From the NCBI GenBank assembly GCA_005281725.1, contig SSBO01000012.1:12485153-12549152 (forward strand): DNA of 64,000 nt. Direction: 5' to 3'. The stretch is from Wuchereria bancrofti (Eukaryota > Nematoda > Chromadorea > Rhabditida > Onchocercidae). The position numbers and the translations under genes were made by a program. The notes beneath the pieces are model-generated. The model saw only the letters and a program-made list of their open reading frames with translations, searched no databases and was not told where the DNA came from. Below, in pieces: positions 1 to 17,365 of this stretch. Position 1 is the first letter of the stretch. Every line of letters starts with the position of its first letter.

Positions 1-452
1 CCCGTGCATTGGAGTTCATTATCTCGCAAATACTAAAGTATATTGATCCGAAGACTGGTGTTTTAAATGCTGTTTCTCCTGACAGTGCCACACTGCTGGG
101 ATTGATGGTAAGCATTTCATTGTTTAATTCTATAGATCTTAAATAACCGGTTTGGCTGGGTAGAAAAGAACATTTGGTTAAATTAGTTGGGATTTGATTC
201 CTGTAAGATTTGTATGAGAATCTAATATCTGATGACAGTGGACTGTGCTGAAAAATATTTGATTTCCAGGGTCGTCGAACAGTATTTACACCTGTGGAAG
301 AGCTATCGCTGGAAACTGATTTCGAGCATCGTGTACCGAAACATCAGTGGTGGATGAAAATGAGACCGCTGCTAAGAATATTAGCCAAGCATGATTCAAC
401 ATATCAAGCAGAAGCTATGGTAGTACCAGAAGTGGAGGGTGAAAGCGCTTGA
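1..452 (+). CDS. pfk-1.1: 6-phosphofructokinase, C-terminal end (5' truncated by window edge)
   Basis: This is the 3' end of the ATP-dependent phosphofructokinase gene, the committed cytosolic step of glycolysis (fructose-6-phosphate to fructose-1,6-bisphosphate). Two exons are visible, 1-107 and 270-452, joined in phase 0 across a GTAAGC...TTCCAG intron, with the stop TGA at 450-452. The last 95 codons contain the C-terminal signature of eukaryotic PFKs: GRRTVFTPVEEL, then DFEHRVPKHQWWMKMRPLL and RILAKH. Known family: in animals this half is the allosteric C-terminal domain, and the DFEHR..P..QWW..(L/M)RP block is diagnostic. The protein then has a short acidic tail ending EVEGESA. The start and the catalytic N-terminal half lie to the left of the window. 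It is followed on the same strand by phosphoglycerate kinase. Confidence 0.95.
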
Positions 453-3137
453 ACATTTTTGGCATAGTAATTTTCCTTTTTTAATTGTAAAACTCTTTAT
501 TAATTATCGTGTCGAGTTCATATTAATGATAGGCTTTGAAATAATTTGAAATAAGCAAAAAAAAGTGAGCATAATTGAACATAATTGAAGCGAGATCATC
601 ACTGAAAATTGAGTCTTTTTTTTTCTTTTAAATATGAAAGTCTCTCACAAGCTGTAGCATAAGCATTTCTAGAATTCCTTGATATTAGCTTGAATCTTCT
701 ATTGCTTTTCATTCTTCCAGTATTATTTGGCAATATCTATTTGTACTTATTATTGGTATATTTATTCCTTTTTAATTTATAATTCGGTAGAAGTTTGTTT
801 TTCATTAAGCTTAATTGCCATTAGCATGTCTTTGTTAGCAGTATTTATGCAGAAAACTTGTATTATTTTGTTACCTTGTATTATTTTATTGTAGTATTTT
901 TCATAAAATTTGATAGTTATTTTCCGATCATTTACAAAGATTTCTTTTTTGCTATATGATATGATCTTCTCCGAATGTTTTGCTTTTAGCTTTGAGCAAA
1001 AAAGAAAACTACGAAGTAATGGAGTATATGACGTGGTATGTGCTAAAATGAAATGTAATTGACTTAGCACTTCATAACACCTGCTGAAAACGATATATCG
1101 AAATTTCCCCCGAGAAAGATACATTTTTCAATTCATCAGTCATAATCTAATGATTTCACGAGATTGCAGCAATGAATTAATACAAATAAATAACTCATAC
1201 GCCTGGTATTGATAAAGCAACACAATTGTAATTAAGAAAGACATTCCAAGGAAAATATTTATTTTTTCATAAGACGGATTTATAAAATGAAAATTGACAA
1301 ATTTTTAAGTTTTTCCACATTACTATATTTTCTCGTCAAACACAGATTTATTACATACCCACTCCATTAGATTCTGACTACAAATACAATTGGATCGAAA
1401 TGAATGAATGGATAGGATTCCGATTTCTGGACTTGAAGTGCTTCTCTATCTCATTTCTGTAAATTCAAATGTACATATGTTATTCTTAGAATGAAGAGCA
1501 AGTAATATTCCCGGAAAAAATATTATTCATTATCATATTCCTAAACATCCCGAAATTCGTTATGCAAGTAACTAACAGTGAGTGAAATTATTTCTCCTGT
1601 TTTACAAATAGTTAAATATGTATCAAATTATAAATAAAATGAAAAGTCACATTCTTTTTTCCTTTTTACTTCAAAAATAATTTGTATGTCGAAATTAATT
1701 TATCAAAAATAAATAGCTCCAACTTACTATAATCATTTCTAACAAAGTGTCAAAGTAAAAATCTCATTAACATCTCATTCTGTTATGCTATTAAAATTAT
1801 GATAACTATTGTAAAATAATAGATTTTTTCATATTATCACTTTGTATATTCCAGAAGGAATAATCATTTATCAAATCTAATATTACCACTTTAATCCATG
1901 ACCCATCCCCACAATCATAGGAAAAAACCCTAGTACAAAATAATCATATAAAGTAATGCACTCCTCTAATTCACTGGGAATAACAAATGAAGCGAGAGGC
2001 GAGAGAATATGAGACATGATGATATATCATTGAGGAACACGGATATACACACCCACACATGTTAGATATTAAGTGATATGAAGAGACAAGAACACATGTC
2101 CAAACATACAAATATAGCTAGACTCACACAGAAGAGTTTAAAATCGACCACTTGCGGCGTCAATGTTACGTTGTTTGGTTGTTCATGTGCTTTATTCTGT
2201 TCCCCTTTCCTCTCTTTTTCCCCCCTCTCTTTTTCTCTCACAAGCGCAAATTTCTAATATTTCTTCTGTACTATTCATTTCCTTACCATATTTATCTTAT
2301 GCATAGATATATAAAACCACGAGATTCTACGTTTAATGGAAAATAAATTACTAAATTTGGTTTTTTCTGACCATAACTGTCTTAGCTTTACGTGTATTCC
2401 ATCATTATATATAAAATATGTCTTTCTGTTACGTATGCTTGTGTTACTACATACATTCTTTTATAATATTTATCGTTCATTACGTATGCTTCTTAGTTGT
2501 ATAATTTTTTGTTATTGCTAATAATTTTTTGTGTTTTTATATTTTCGATTGCTAATTTCACAATATCTATCAGATTGTTGGAACATTTATCAATTTTGAG
2601 TTATTTGTTAGTTCGTTACTTCATCCAAAACTTGTTTTATGTCAGATGGAAGTGCACATGTCATTATTGCAAATAGACAGACGACATAAGATTTCAATAT
2701 ATATTTCAATATAAGTTACACACAGTAGATGAAATGTATAGCTTCCTCATTGTTTTAATCGAGAATTAACTACAAGCTTAGATATGAAATGAATGGAAAA
2801 CAGACATTAACAGTTGATAGTAAGACATAAAATTATCTAATGATTTTATTTTCAACCTTAAAAAATTCGCTTAATAAAAAGATTTGCTGTTTCAGTTCCT
2901 TTCATAGAGTATTCCTAAAAAGTCTGATTGTATGCTGAAATTTGTAATACGCGAAAGGTTTATATGTATATTCCAATAAGTACATATAATATCCAACAAT
3001 CTGTATTATTCAAGTATAACTGTTGTTTTGACATCGTATTACGAGAATAAATGTTTGTTTCAATATTTCTGCTAATCTAATTAAAAATTTATACAGTTAC
3101 TATCCTTCGGACATTTTTGCGTGGAATACAAAAGGAA
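453..3137. other. Intergenic stretch between PFK and PGK
   Basis: AT-rich sequence of about 2.7 kb with no convincing exon on either strand. The longest open frame (777-1124, minus, 115 codons) has no recognisable motif and no splice context. Acceptor-like sites (TTTCAG near 2895 and ATACAG at 3095-3096) precede the PGK start and could be trans-splice sites, but this is inference. Confidence 0.6.
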
Positions 3138-6875
<3,738 letters not shown>

Positions 6876-9571
6876 ACGACATTTAGGTAATTAAGAAAGT
6901 AGTTGCATTTTGCAAATCGTAAATCACTAATTCATACTAATGATATGAATGATAATAATACTGTAGAAAATCCTGTTAGCGACGGAATGTCTATTTTTAT
7001 GTTGATGTGCGAAATAATTTATTGAAAATCAGCATTTAATTTTTTCGTGTGGTGTGTTAGAAAAGAATCATCCTATTTCATCTCTTTTTTATTTATTCTT
7101 AAATTTATTTTTAATAAATTTTTAATAAAATATCTTTTTTTTCTGTGCAGAAAATATTCTAGCACAAATTTGAATTATCCTTTGCTTCCGCTATTTTCAT
7201 ATCCTCTTTCGGTACATATTGACCTTAGCAAAATTTAACACCGTATGTGATTGCACATCGATTTATTAAGGGAAGTAGCTCATCACTAATAATCTTAAGT
7301 CGCGTTTTTTACTCCTTGTTTCACTTTTGTTAAGTTCTAGTCATAAAGATTTTTTTGATATATTAGTAGATCGTCCAAAATGTTTGTTGATTAACACTTA
7401 GTCAGCAAATATTTTGGATAACTTACCCTTATTATCTGGGAGTCAATAGGAAATTAACAGGTTTGACAGGGACAAAGGTTTGAAATAAAAATCTAGGATA
7501 ATAAACTGATGATATATTTTTGAAGAGAAAAGATTCAAATCGATTCCTTTGACGAAACTTTGGTGAAGAAATAAGTATAAAATTTGTTCGAGGAATTTTC
7601 TTTTTTTTTTTGGAATTTCAAAATTCACTACAAAAAAAAGTTGAAAACTATATCTGGAATGTTTGGATTTTTGTTGTTATTACTTTTTTAAAATATGGTA
7701 ATTTCCACCAATGAAGTGAGAAAAAAAAAAGAGACTTACGTGGGTCAAATGAGAGCTGTACGTTTGATGACTTGATCAAAAAAAAGGAAACGTGAAAGTG
7801 TGGTTTAATTTTTTCTCTTGCAGCAGCAATTATTTAGTCACTAAGGTGTTGGGAAGGTATATATTAAATTGAGAGACATTGGAAGTTAAAGATAAAATGA
7901 GAAGAAAATATTGATTTATTGATGTTTGCATTTTAGTCCAAAAGACCAAAATTTAAAATAATTGGTAAAGTTATAAATGGAAATGCATGAAATGTACTAA
8001 ATATTCAATTGCACAGTGAAGAAACTCGAATCGGTAGGAATTATAAAATACTTTGAAAAGTACATTTGTTTAGTTCCGAATAAAAATTTCAAGTTTGCAA
8101 TTGGAATATAAATAGGTTGACCCTTTTTTTCGTCGCAAATTAGAGTCAAAATTTGATTGGGGTTGAAAGATTCTGATTGGAAAAAGAGTGCACACATTAA
8201 GTTTTTTTTTTTTGCTTCATTTCTCAGTGGGAGAATGAAATTATGAATTTATTTAAATGTCAGTATTGCCATCCAATTGTACTTTAATTTCTTGCCTACA
8301 GATATCAAACAATTTTCATGAAATACAATTGTATTCCATGAAAAAAAAAAGCAAAAAATTGGAATTAACAAATTGAAAACTAACACTGAATAATTTTAAT
8401 TGAAGTTAATATTTTCTTGTAAAGATATTAATACTTCATTCATTTAAAAATTGTGAAACTTTGATATTATAAAGCAAATTACACTAATTACTGAAAATTA
8501 TCAAACAAATAATTTAAATAGATGGAATTATTTTGAAAAAACTTGCTAAAAATAAGATAAAACGATAAATTAATTAATTTACAGCTGCGAAAAAAGCATA
8601 TTGATGAGATATTGTTTTACAAAAGTATATTTCAATATTTAAAAGCAATATTATTCCAATAATTCATATTTGAAAAATAATTTTTTCGCTTATGACCAAA
8701 TAAACACTAAGATTTAAAACATTACAATAATGAATAGACTGCATCATTTGATTATTAATTTACTAAAAAAAAATTTCACTCCATTATTTTTGTTTATATT
8801 ATAGTTAGATGATAAATAATTCAATTACATTTTAATTTATCACTCAAACTATTATTCAGTTATTATCGTTCATATGAGAGATAAAATTTATTCAGATTGT
8901 CATCACATTACATTGTGACATTTTAAAGCTCAAATGTGACATTTTAAATTAGTTATTGAAGACTTTTTTCATTTCCCCTTTTAATCAAAATAATTTGTCA
9001 ACAATGTTTTTGAGAAGAAATTCATTTCTATTAAAATCGATTTAAGTATTGTTCAAATCGAATGATGTAAGAAAAAAAGGAAAGAGAAGGAATTGAGATG
9101 GAAAGGGAAGGAAAAAAAGGAAATATTCAGGGACCTTTTATGTGATTATTATAAATGCACAGGTGTATATATCGGTATTCATCTATGTCTCTCCTCTTAA
9201 TAGCTAGTAAGCTTAAACATTTAAAAGTTCTTATAAAGTATGAATAGAAGCGGACCAATAATAATAGTAATAATGATAAGAATGATAATACATACTTTTA
9301 ATTTTCAACATGAAATTAATGATTAAAATTGTAATTAGGATAGGATAACAGTGGTAATAAATAGCAACAAAAATGCTCTTAGCAACGCTATTCTAATTTC
9401 ATAAAATGATAACAAATTGCTTCCCATGGTTACGCATATATCCGTTTCATTTTAAAGCTTCCTAAAACTATTTAAAAAAATCTATTTCAGAGCTTCCTAA
9501 AGTTATTTTTATTCTTCTCATTTTACAATTATCAATTCGCAACTATTTTACAATTAATCAAAAAAAAAAAA
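6876..9571. other. Intergenic stretch, PGK to ZC2HC1 gene
   Basis: About 2.7 kb of AT-rich sequence with many short A and T runs. Only short open frames of low-complexity composition occur, and none has plausible splice partners. A short degenerate ATA/ATG-rich tract is at about 9256-9300. Nothing else is supported. Confidence 0.55.
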
Positions 9572-12500
9572 ATGAGTAAGTTAATTTTTGAATTGTTTTC
9601 TAAATATTTGTTGCATAATTTTGTACTTTCTATGTATATTAATTTCCATGTATATCACCAATTTCATTTGTGTTTTTTTTCCTTTTTCACTTTTTTCTTG
9701 TTCTCTAATATCTAATTTTTTTCACGTTTGAAAATTCACGTATTATTTTAGATTTAACAGAAAGAAAAAAAAAACAGAAATTATTTCTTAAGCTTTCAAA
9801 AATATGTGTTAAAGATTACTTATTGATCAATCAACCACTTGTATTCTTTGAAAAAGATAAAAGAAAAAAAAAAGAAAATTTGTTGCACTTGAAATTATTT
9901 CACCTTAAAACTTTTCATTTAACTTAATACTTCGATCACTGTGATTTTTTACAATGAGAAAATTAATACATTTTCAATACGATTTGGGCCGTGAACAATG
10001 ATTTGAGAAAGGCTTTACTCATGCAAATGCTAATATTTTCTTTCGATCCTATGTTTTACTCTTAAGATCCGGTATGGTATCCTACCGGAAACATATACCT
10101 GGCATCGCTAGCATAATTCTTAACCTCTCAGCATCGCTAGAAAGGTAAGCAAACTCCTCCTCCATTACAAGAGAATGGTAAATAAAATGTCATTTTACTT
10201 CAGTTAATCTGCCAAGTGAAAACGAAAAGGTGTATCCTTGTGAAATTTGCGGACGAAATTTTGTGAAAAATAGTTTGGTAAGTAGCAATTAATGTAAAAT
10301 AGCATTTCATAATAAATTCATTGAGATAATTGCAATTGTGTTTGGCTTAATTAGAAAAATGGAACTTATTTATGAATTTATGGGCAAATAGTTCAAAGTT
10401 TTAACATTGGTTAATATTACAATTTTGTTAGTTTAATTAAAAAATATTAAAATGAAAGCTTAAGATTATTTACTTCATGGATATTTGTTTTGAAGGAAGG
10501 GAAAGTTTTAACGTTTTAAAAAATTTTAAGTATGATAGATGATAACAATGCAATTTCATGATTCTACATCAGTATTTCTATTTTAATTAAAATAAAATGA
10601 AGTTGTTATATGTAAAAAAATAAATTAAGTTAAAAAAATTGTATGAAAAAAAAATCAATTTAAATTAGAAAGAAATTAGAATGAAAATATTATTATAGTG
10701 AAGTTAAAGTTACAAATGATATTAGTTAAGCAAGAAAAATAAGATCAAGTACTAAGTTAGCCATTAGCTATTTAAACGCATTATTTAGATGAAACATGAA
10801 GTAATATGCCGAAAAATGGTAAAAGCAAAACGGAAAGTGTTTGATTCCGGTAAACAACGAGCAACTGGATCTGATATTACAATTGATAATGTTATAAATG
10901 CTCGGAAGGAACGCGAAAAGGTTAGTTATTTATAAATCAAATTAATCAAAAGTTATTGATATCATATATTTTCTGGAATAGATAAAAAGAATTGCATTCA
11001 GGAAGTAAAAATATATAGATAATAGCTGTTATAACCGGAATGATCGGAATGCGATTATCTATAAGTGCATAGCATTCAATGATTGGGAATATATATTCTG
11101 GACAAATAATCAAAACAGAAAAAGAAGGAAATGATAATATATTTTTTCTACAATTTTTACAATAATTTTATAGCAGTTTTTTTTATTTTTGAAGATAGCT
11201 TAATCATAATATGCAAAAAAAAACCTTTCAGGTTTCTAAAATACTTATTGTTTGTTCAGGTAAATAGATTTTATTAATTTAATGAAAAGAAAATACAGCT
11301 TATTTAAAGGATTGTCAAAATATGATATGCTAAAATTTTATTTCATTTTTTAAGCAAATTTTGATATTCATTTAAATCAATTTTCAATATTTATATATTA
11401 TCATGAATGAATAAATTAATTGTCAGCTTGGTGGCACATTTCCAAGGCCTAAGACAAGTTGGCGTGAAAAACATGAAACATTCGTTAATTCTGTGTCAAC
11501 GTCTAAACAAACGAATAATTCACTTCGTGCTGATACACCTTTTTCAGCATTACCGAAAGGTAAAAGTTTAAGCTTAAACTTTGTCAGATAAAATTGCAAA
11601 TAAAAACATTTGTCAAACATTAATTAAAAATTCTTTAATTTCATGAAATTTATCTTTTAGTTAAATATAAGAGTGAATTCATCATGTGATAGCAAGATAT
11701 TTCCTTTTTTAAATAAAAGAAATTAGAAAGAAATAATACGATTATTTCATTTACTTTTACAAGCTACTGTGTTTCTCTTATTAAATTGGATTTTGAACTA
11801 TAACAAATGCCATATGTAAACAACAAAAACGACATTTTTTTTTTTCAAAAATTCAAAACACAAATTAAATGTCTTATATTTTAGATGGTAAGTACAATTT
11901 TTGAAAATTTCCTGACGTTAAATAATATAGTATTATCAGATGCCTTCACTTTTTTTACCATATGCACTTGCCTGAATTAGTTAAATTCTTGAAATAAAAT
12001 GTTTGGTGCTTTTAAATTTTTTCAGTTCGCATTGAAGATTTAGTATATATTAGTATGGCTTACTGTCTTTTGGCTGGTTTTGGTCTTTTAACTTTTAATC
12101 TTATCAGTTATTGCTGTTAGCATTTCTCATATTTAATTAATATAACTTTTATTTTTTTATTTTATTTATTTAACAAGTCTTATCAATAACTTATATTTAT
12201 TTTCGAAACAATACTTCATATTATTTATGAGTTAAAAAATTAAATAACTTCGCTGCATCTTTTTTTATAATAAACAAGTCTTAGATTTTAGTAAATACTT
12301 ATTTCTCGAAAGTTTAAATGCACAGTTTTCAGCTGTAAATAGATAAATTAAAATTTTTTTTCATTTTGATTGTGGAAGAACTTTTAACTTGTTTAAAGAT
12401 TTGATAGTAAGTTTATGCAATAAGTCGTTGATGTGATGGTTTAATCAAAATTAACAATTGCACTTTATACAGTAATTAATTGAAATAAGTTGTTCAAATT

Positions 12501-14401
12501 TATGCTGTAAAAGTCGGATAAAATTAATTTCGTTAATGATGTACTTAAATGTTTTATTCGTAATAAATGATAAAATATCGATTGAAGAAATCAATCATCT
12601 AAAATAGAAATAAATGAAATTTAGGTTTTATTTTTAAATTTATTCGAATACCAGCATGCATGTTTCGAGGAAAACACAGCGGTTAAATATTCTATAATTT
12701 ATTAGCTTTATGTTGACAATAATGACAATACAAAATAGTCCACATAATAGATAAATGATACTAATGATTTAATTTAAGAAAAAAAAACTTTGTGTCTTTA
12801 TTTTACAAGTTTGACGTAAGTTAGCTCAAGCAATATTTTCATAAGTTAAATAGCAACTTGTTTATTCATATTAATTCTAATTGAAATAATTAGCAAGAAG
12901 ATCTTGAAATTTATTCATTTAAACAAATAAAACAACGAGCACATCTGTTAAATTATTTTAGATTACATCAAATGCGAATATTGCGAACGTAGTTTTAATG
13001 AAGCAGCAGCAGAACGGCATATTCCATTTTGTAAAACGCAACAAGAAAAGAAAGGACCAATAAAGGTAAATAAATAATTGTAATCAAAATTTTTAGTTTC
13101 ATTAATTTATAAAATTTAAAATACAATCTTTTTACTGAATCCAAATGATGTTATTAATTATGGTTTTAAAAGGCGTGAAAACTTGAAACATCAAAATATC
13201 GATAATAATATTAAAATTATTATTCAAAATTGAAGAAATTAGAAAGAAATACATTTCAGTGGTTTAGAAGTTTTACAATATTTTGTAAAGTGTTGTAATA
13301 CAAGTATTAAGTATTGAAGTTTTTAAAAATTTCTACGATTAATTAAGTATTAATATTTTTATTAAGTGTCAAAATTTTTAATAATCTTTTGTAATACAAG
13401 TATTAAATATATTAAAAATTTAACAAGTAAGATATTTAAACGAAAATTTAAGTAGCTTACTTATTTTATCTTTCTTTTTTGTATGTGTATGTTTAACATC
13501 AACTTCACAACTATAACAAAATTAGTAAAAAATTTTTCAGCATAAATTTAAATTTTTCACTATTTTTGAAATGAATATCAATATGAGTACTGCAAATTTA
13601 GATACAAAAGATAAGATCACAGCAATCTAAAGCAACAATGATACGAACAGAAGCTAATGACTGTCATCGATTAACTAATAAATCGTTAAATCGTGATAAC
13701 AAGATAAATTCGAAGAAAAATGACTTTCATTCAGCATTATCAGAACATCGTTCAAGCATTTCCTCAAGACGATCTAGTTCATCGCAACGATTAAATGTTA
13801 ATAATACAAGTGAAAATGATCGACCAAGAGAGAGGAGCTTATCAAGAAAGTAAATTATTTTTATTTCTTTACTTATGTTAAAAATATTTTCTATAAGGAA
13901 AATTTTTGACAAATTAATTAAATTGTCATTTTTTAAATAAATTTTCAAGCAATCAATATATTCTATTATGCACATTGCATTTATGATCAACAATCTTACT
14001 ATCATACATATACGTTTGTTATCTTTTTGAAAATTCATTTTCAATTATCATTTCATTTCATTAAAGTAATTAAGGATTAAAATGAAAAAAATCTTTTTTG
14101 CTACAGAAGAAATAATTCTGCTACATATTCAACCAATAAATCCATTGAACAAATGAGGAATACATCAGAACGAGAACAGATAAATTCATTGTAAGTAATT
14201 TTGAATGCAATAAGAAAAAAAGTCGTCAAAGATCAATTTCATTATTTAACATAAGTCTTAGACTTTAAAAAGATTAATTTTTTTAGGGGCTTATATCGAG
14301 CTATTAGTAGAGAACAAACATCTGCGCCAATGTCTCGACAATCATCGCTTACCAGAAAAGGCAATGAGACAAAAAAAAAAATTAACAAGAAAGAAACTTA
14401 A
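9572..14401 (+). CDS. ZC2HC1-type protein with two C2HC zinc fingers, about 297 aa
   Basis: Exons 2-8 are well supported: 10204-10277, 10789-10920, 11427-11559, 12962-13065, 13602-13849, 14107-14190 and 14287-14401 (stop TAA). They keep one open frame across phase-matched GT..AG introns. Two zinc fingers of the form C-x2-C-x11-H-x3-C are seen: CEIC...H-EVI-C (exons 2-3) and CEYC...H-IPF-C (exon 5). After finger 1 comes RKVFDSGKQRATGSDI, which is typical of vertebrate ZC2HC1A/B (RKxFxSxKQRxxGTDI). The C-terminal part is S/R/N-rich and probably disordered. The start is the weak point: ATG A at 9572-9575 followed by GTAAGT splices in phase to 10204 and gives MINLPSENEK, but such a four-base coding exon is only a proposal. 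The molecular function of ZC2HC1 proteins is poorly known. Confidence 0.82.
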
Positions 14402-17365
14402 AAGACAATTGAATTTCAAAACATTTTGAGTAACAAATAATTAAATATGGAATAATAGTTAAAATCAACTTTTTTTTGCATATAGATATTATGTAATATT
14501 TTGCAATTAAAAAAACTAAAAAAAGAGAAAATTAAGATTTTTTTTGCAATTAAAAAAAAGAGAAAATAACTGAATCAAAATTTTAGTAAGAAAAATTAAA
14601 TTTTGATTTGATAATGATAATATTGTTGTCTTAATTTACTTTATCATATCATCCATTTGTTTATATGTAGAAAAGTGATGCCAAATTAGCTGGATGACCC
14701 GTTCAATCTTTATAAATCCCATCTGGCATAATAATAGTTAATATCGACTTATTTTCATTAAAGCAAACTAATGATCTTTGATAAGAGCTTTACAATAAAA
14801 TGACTAAGTACAGAGCAATTGATTGATTTTACGTTGATGATAATAATTCCATGTCAGATAATTCTTTTTGACGCTAATTGGTTCACGTACGTAAATCGCA
14901 TCCATTATATCAAACTATCATTTGCTAATAATTATTTAATAATAAAAACAATTAACACATAAATGAATCATTGAAATTTTCGTAAAGAGGAACGAAAGTT
15001 TATAGGCCGTAAACCAGTATGAAACAATGGGAGTTGTCGAACAGTTTTGTGAATTCGGGGAAGGATCAAAGACTGATGTTTTGTTTAATCTGAAGTGAAT
15101 GAAGTAGGTGGCGGACATTTTACATCTTACTTAGAAGAATTTTACCTAGACTAGACTTACTACAGATTAAATTGGTATAAATAAAATGTAAAAAAGTAAA
15201 GATAAAAAGTTGCATGAGAAGTTCATTACATTTTATTTTATTGATATACAGAAATTTTTTTTTCTTGCCATCATTAAAATATGAAAAGAATATTATGAGT
15301 GTGCATGTAATACAAAGATAAAAGTTAGAAAAATCTGATGAGACATTAAAATGTAAGTATTATTGAAATTTTGGTTTGCATAAAATAGCAAATAATTCAC
15401 GTATATTTGTCATATACTAAAGAAATGTTGAAAAATTCTGCGTGAATAACAATTGAATATATGCATTTTGCTTGCTAAATAATTGTAATTTCACTCGTTT
15501 TTAACCTTTATTCGAGTAATAAGTGAGTAAAATTGAAAGAAAACAAAAAAATAAAGGAATTGTTTTTCTGTCATTCACTGATATTCCTCCCAAAAGATAA
15601 TGAATGATTAAATTTTCCATTTTAAATATAACATTAAGAGAAATGATTGCATATCACTGAAAGTGTTTTCTATTTCAAAGAACATTTTTAAGTAAATCTT
15701 AACGTAAGATATCTTTTTTGACTTATATAAAAAGTGCAAACGCACTTCGTATTAGGATGTAGAAATATTATTTCCTCGTTTCTATAGTAAAAAAAAGTAT
15801 TCACACGTGATGTTAGTTTCCCATACGTACTTTCTACTTCCTTGCGTGAAAACTACGTGAGGTTATACCGCTTATCTATTCATATATCATTTCAAATTTG
15901 TGATAATTTCCATCCTTCTATTATAAATTAAACCTTTTGTAAAGTAATTTTTCACTACAGAAAGAAACAGCAAATATTTTAAGGAATTTCACTAAATTTT
16001 TTTTTCATATTTGTAAGTTTTTTTATCTTTTTCTATTTTTTTCTCCCTATCTTTTCTAAGCTTTTGATGAAAACTGCTTGGTCATTTAATATGTCGTCGG
16101 ATGAAACTGTCGTGTTTTGGGTCAATCTCGAGCGCCTTGAAACGCCTGCTTTGCCTGCGGGGTTGGGTCTACAATTTCCAGGTGTACTTTTTCACTTGCT
16201 GTTTTATCCCTCACTATATCGCTAGATGACTTTACAAAAAAAAAAAAAATCCGTGTGTAGCGGCTTCGGCTTTTTTTAGGGATACAGCATGAGCGGAATT
16301 GGCTTTATCCTTTACTGAAGATTCATTTGTCAGAGCCTAGCAAGACTGGGGCGAAGTGCTCAGGTAGTTTAGGTAGAGTAAACTTCTTGCAGATGTATGG
16401 CCTTACTTAGCTAGATGAGCTCCATCTTGTTTTTTCAATTAGAGTCATCCTTGTCCTAGGAGTTACTTGAGAATTGATAATCATTTCTATTCATTGTTGA
16501 CACACTTTTAAGTTAAAACTTCTCTGAATGTAATTAATTTTTTCCAAACAATTTTTTGCTATCAAAAAAGATCAGCAAATATTTTAAAGAATTTCGAAAG
16601 AATTTTCCTCTGTGTTATTTTGTGCAAAATTTTGGCATTTAGAGTGGAAACGTCAAAACAACAGAAAGTGTAAATATCAAAATGTGAATGTTGTTAAAAT
16701 CAATTTTATAAGCATTAAAACATAACAAATTATAGATGTCGAAATGTGGCAAAATTATATAAATATATACAACAATTCAAGTGTTAAACAACTCGAAGGT
16801 AATTTCTTTGCCGGCTTCTTTTATCTTTTTTCTTTTCACTTTTTTCTCATTTTTTTTTCAATTTTTAAAGAAAATTTTCGACTTCAAACAACTGTTACTC
16901 GCCTCTTAGCTTTTTGACAGCATTTAATTCTTGTTTTTTTTCTGTTTCTTGTTGTTAACATTTGTATCATTTACCAGGTGCTGTATGGAAGAAAACAGTA
17001 CAGAAAACCCCTACTCTTAGAATGATTTGTTGATTTAGATGGAAAATATTTTTTGCTTTCTTTTTTTTGTCTTTTTCCTCCTCTGTATCTGTTCTTTTTC
17101 TTCACTCTTTCTCTTTCTCTCTCCATTTTTGCCTCTCTTCCTCTCTCCTAAATTAAATGAATGTCTTAGTTCTCACTTGATCTATCTAAAAGGAAGGTTA
17201 GATATGATTTCCTGAGTTTCATTTATCTTAGTGTAATATTATATTATCATCTTCATTACTACCATTACTACTTTGCTCTATTACGATTATTATAATTAAT
17301 GTAATCCAGGTATGCTGTTATCTTTCATCCGGTTTCGTGAATAGTTCGTTATATTCCTGATAATT
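14402..17365. other. Intergenic stretch with a GC-richer island
   Basis: AT-rich DNA between the ZC2HC1 gene and sul-1. An AATAAA at about 14793 could serve as a poly(A) signal, but it is far from the stop. The only unusual part is a GC-richer island at about 16050-16450, described separately. A long pyrimidine-rich tract lies at about 17050-17150. Confidence 0.5.
16067..16225 (+). other. Candidate unassigned small ORF or exon in a GC-richer island
   Basis: A 52-codon open frame (ATG 16067, TAG 16223-16225) stands out from the AT-rich background by base composition. It starts MKTAWSFNMSSDETVVFWVN. Inside it, CCAG|GTGTAC near 16180 could act as a splice donor (phase 1), and a pyrimidine-rich tract ending in CTAAG precedes it at 16041-16060. 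It cannot be the first exon of sul-1, because sul-1 exon 2 needs a phase 2 donor. I do not recognise the peptide. It could be a real exon of an unseen gene, a non-coding RNA region, or chance. Confidence 0.25.

Noticed and set aside
777..1124. 115-codon minus-strand open frame between PFK and PGK
   Set aside because: No motif, AT-driven composition, no splice or promoter context, and no link to neighbours.
11885..11887. A possible 3-nt micro-exon (TTTTAG|ATG|GTAAGT) in the ZC2HC1 gene
   Set aside because: Flanking exons already join in phase without it, and three-base exons are very rare; probably chance.
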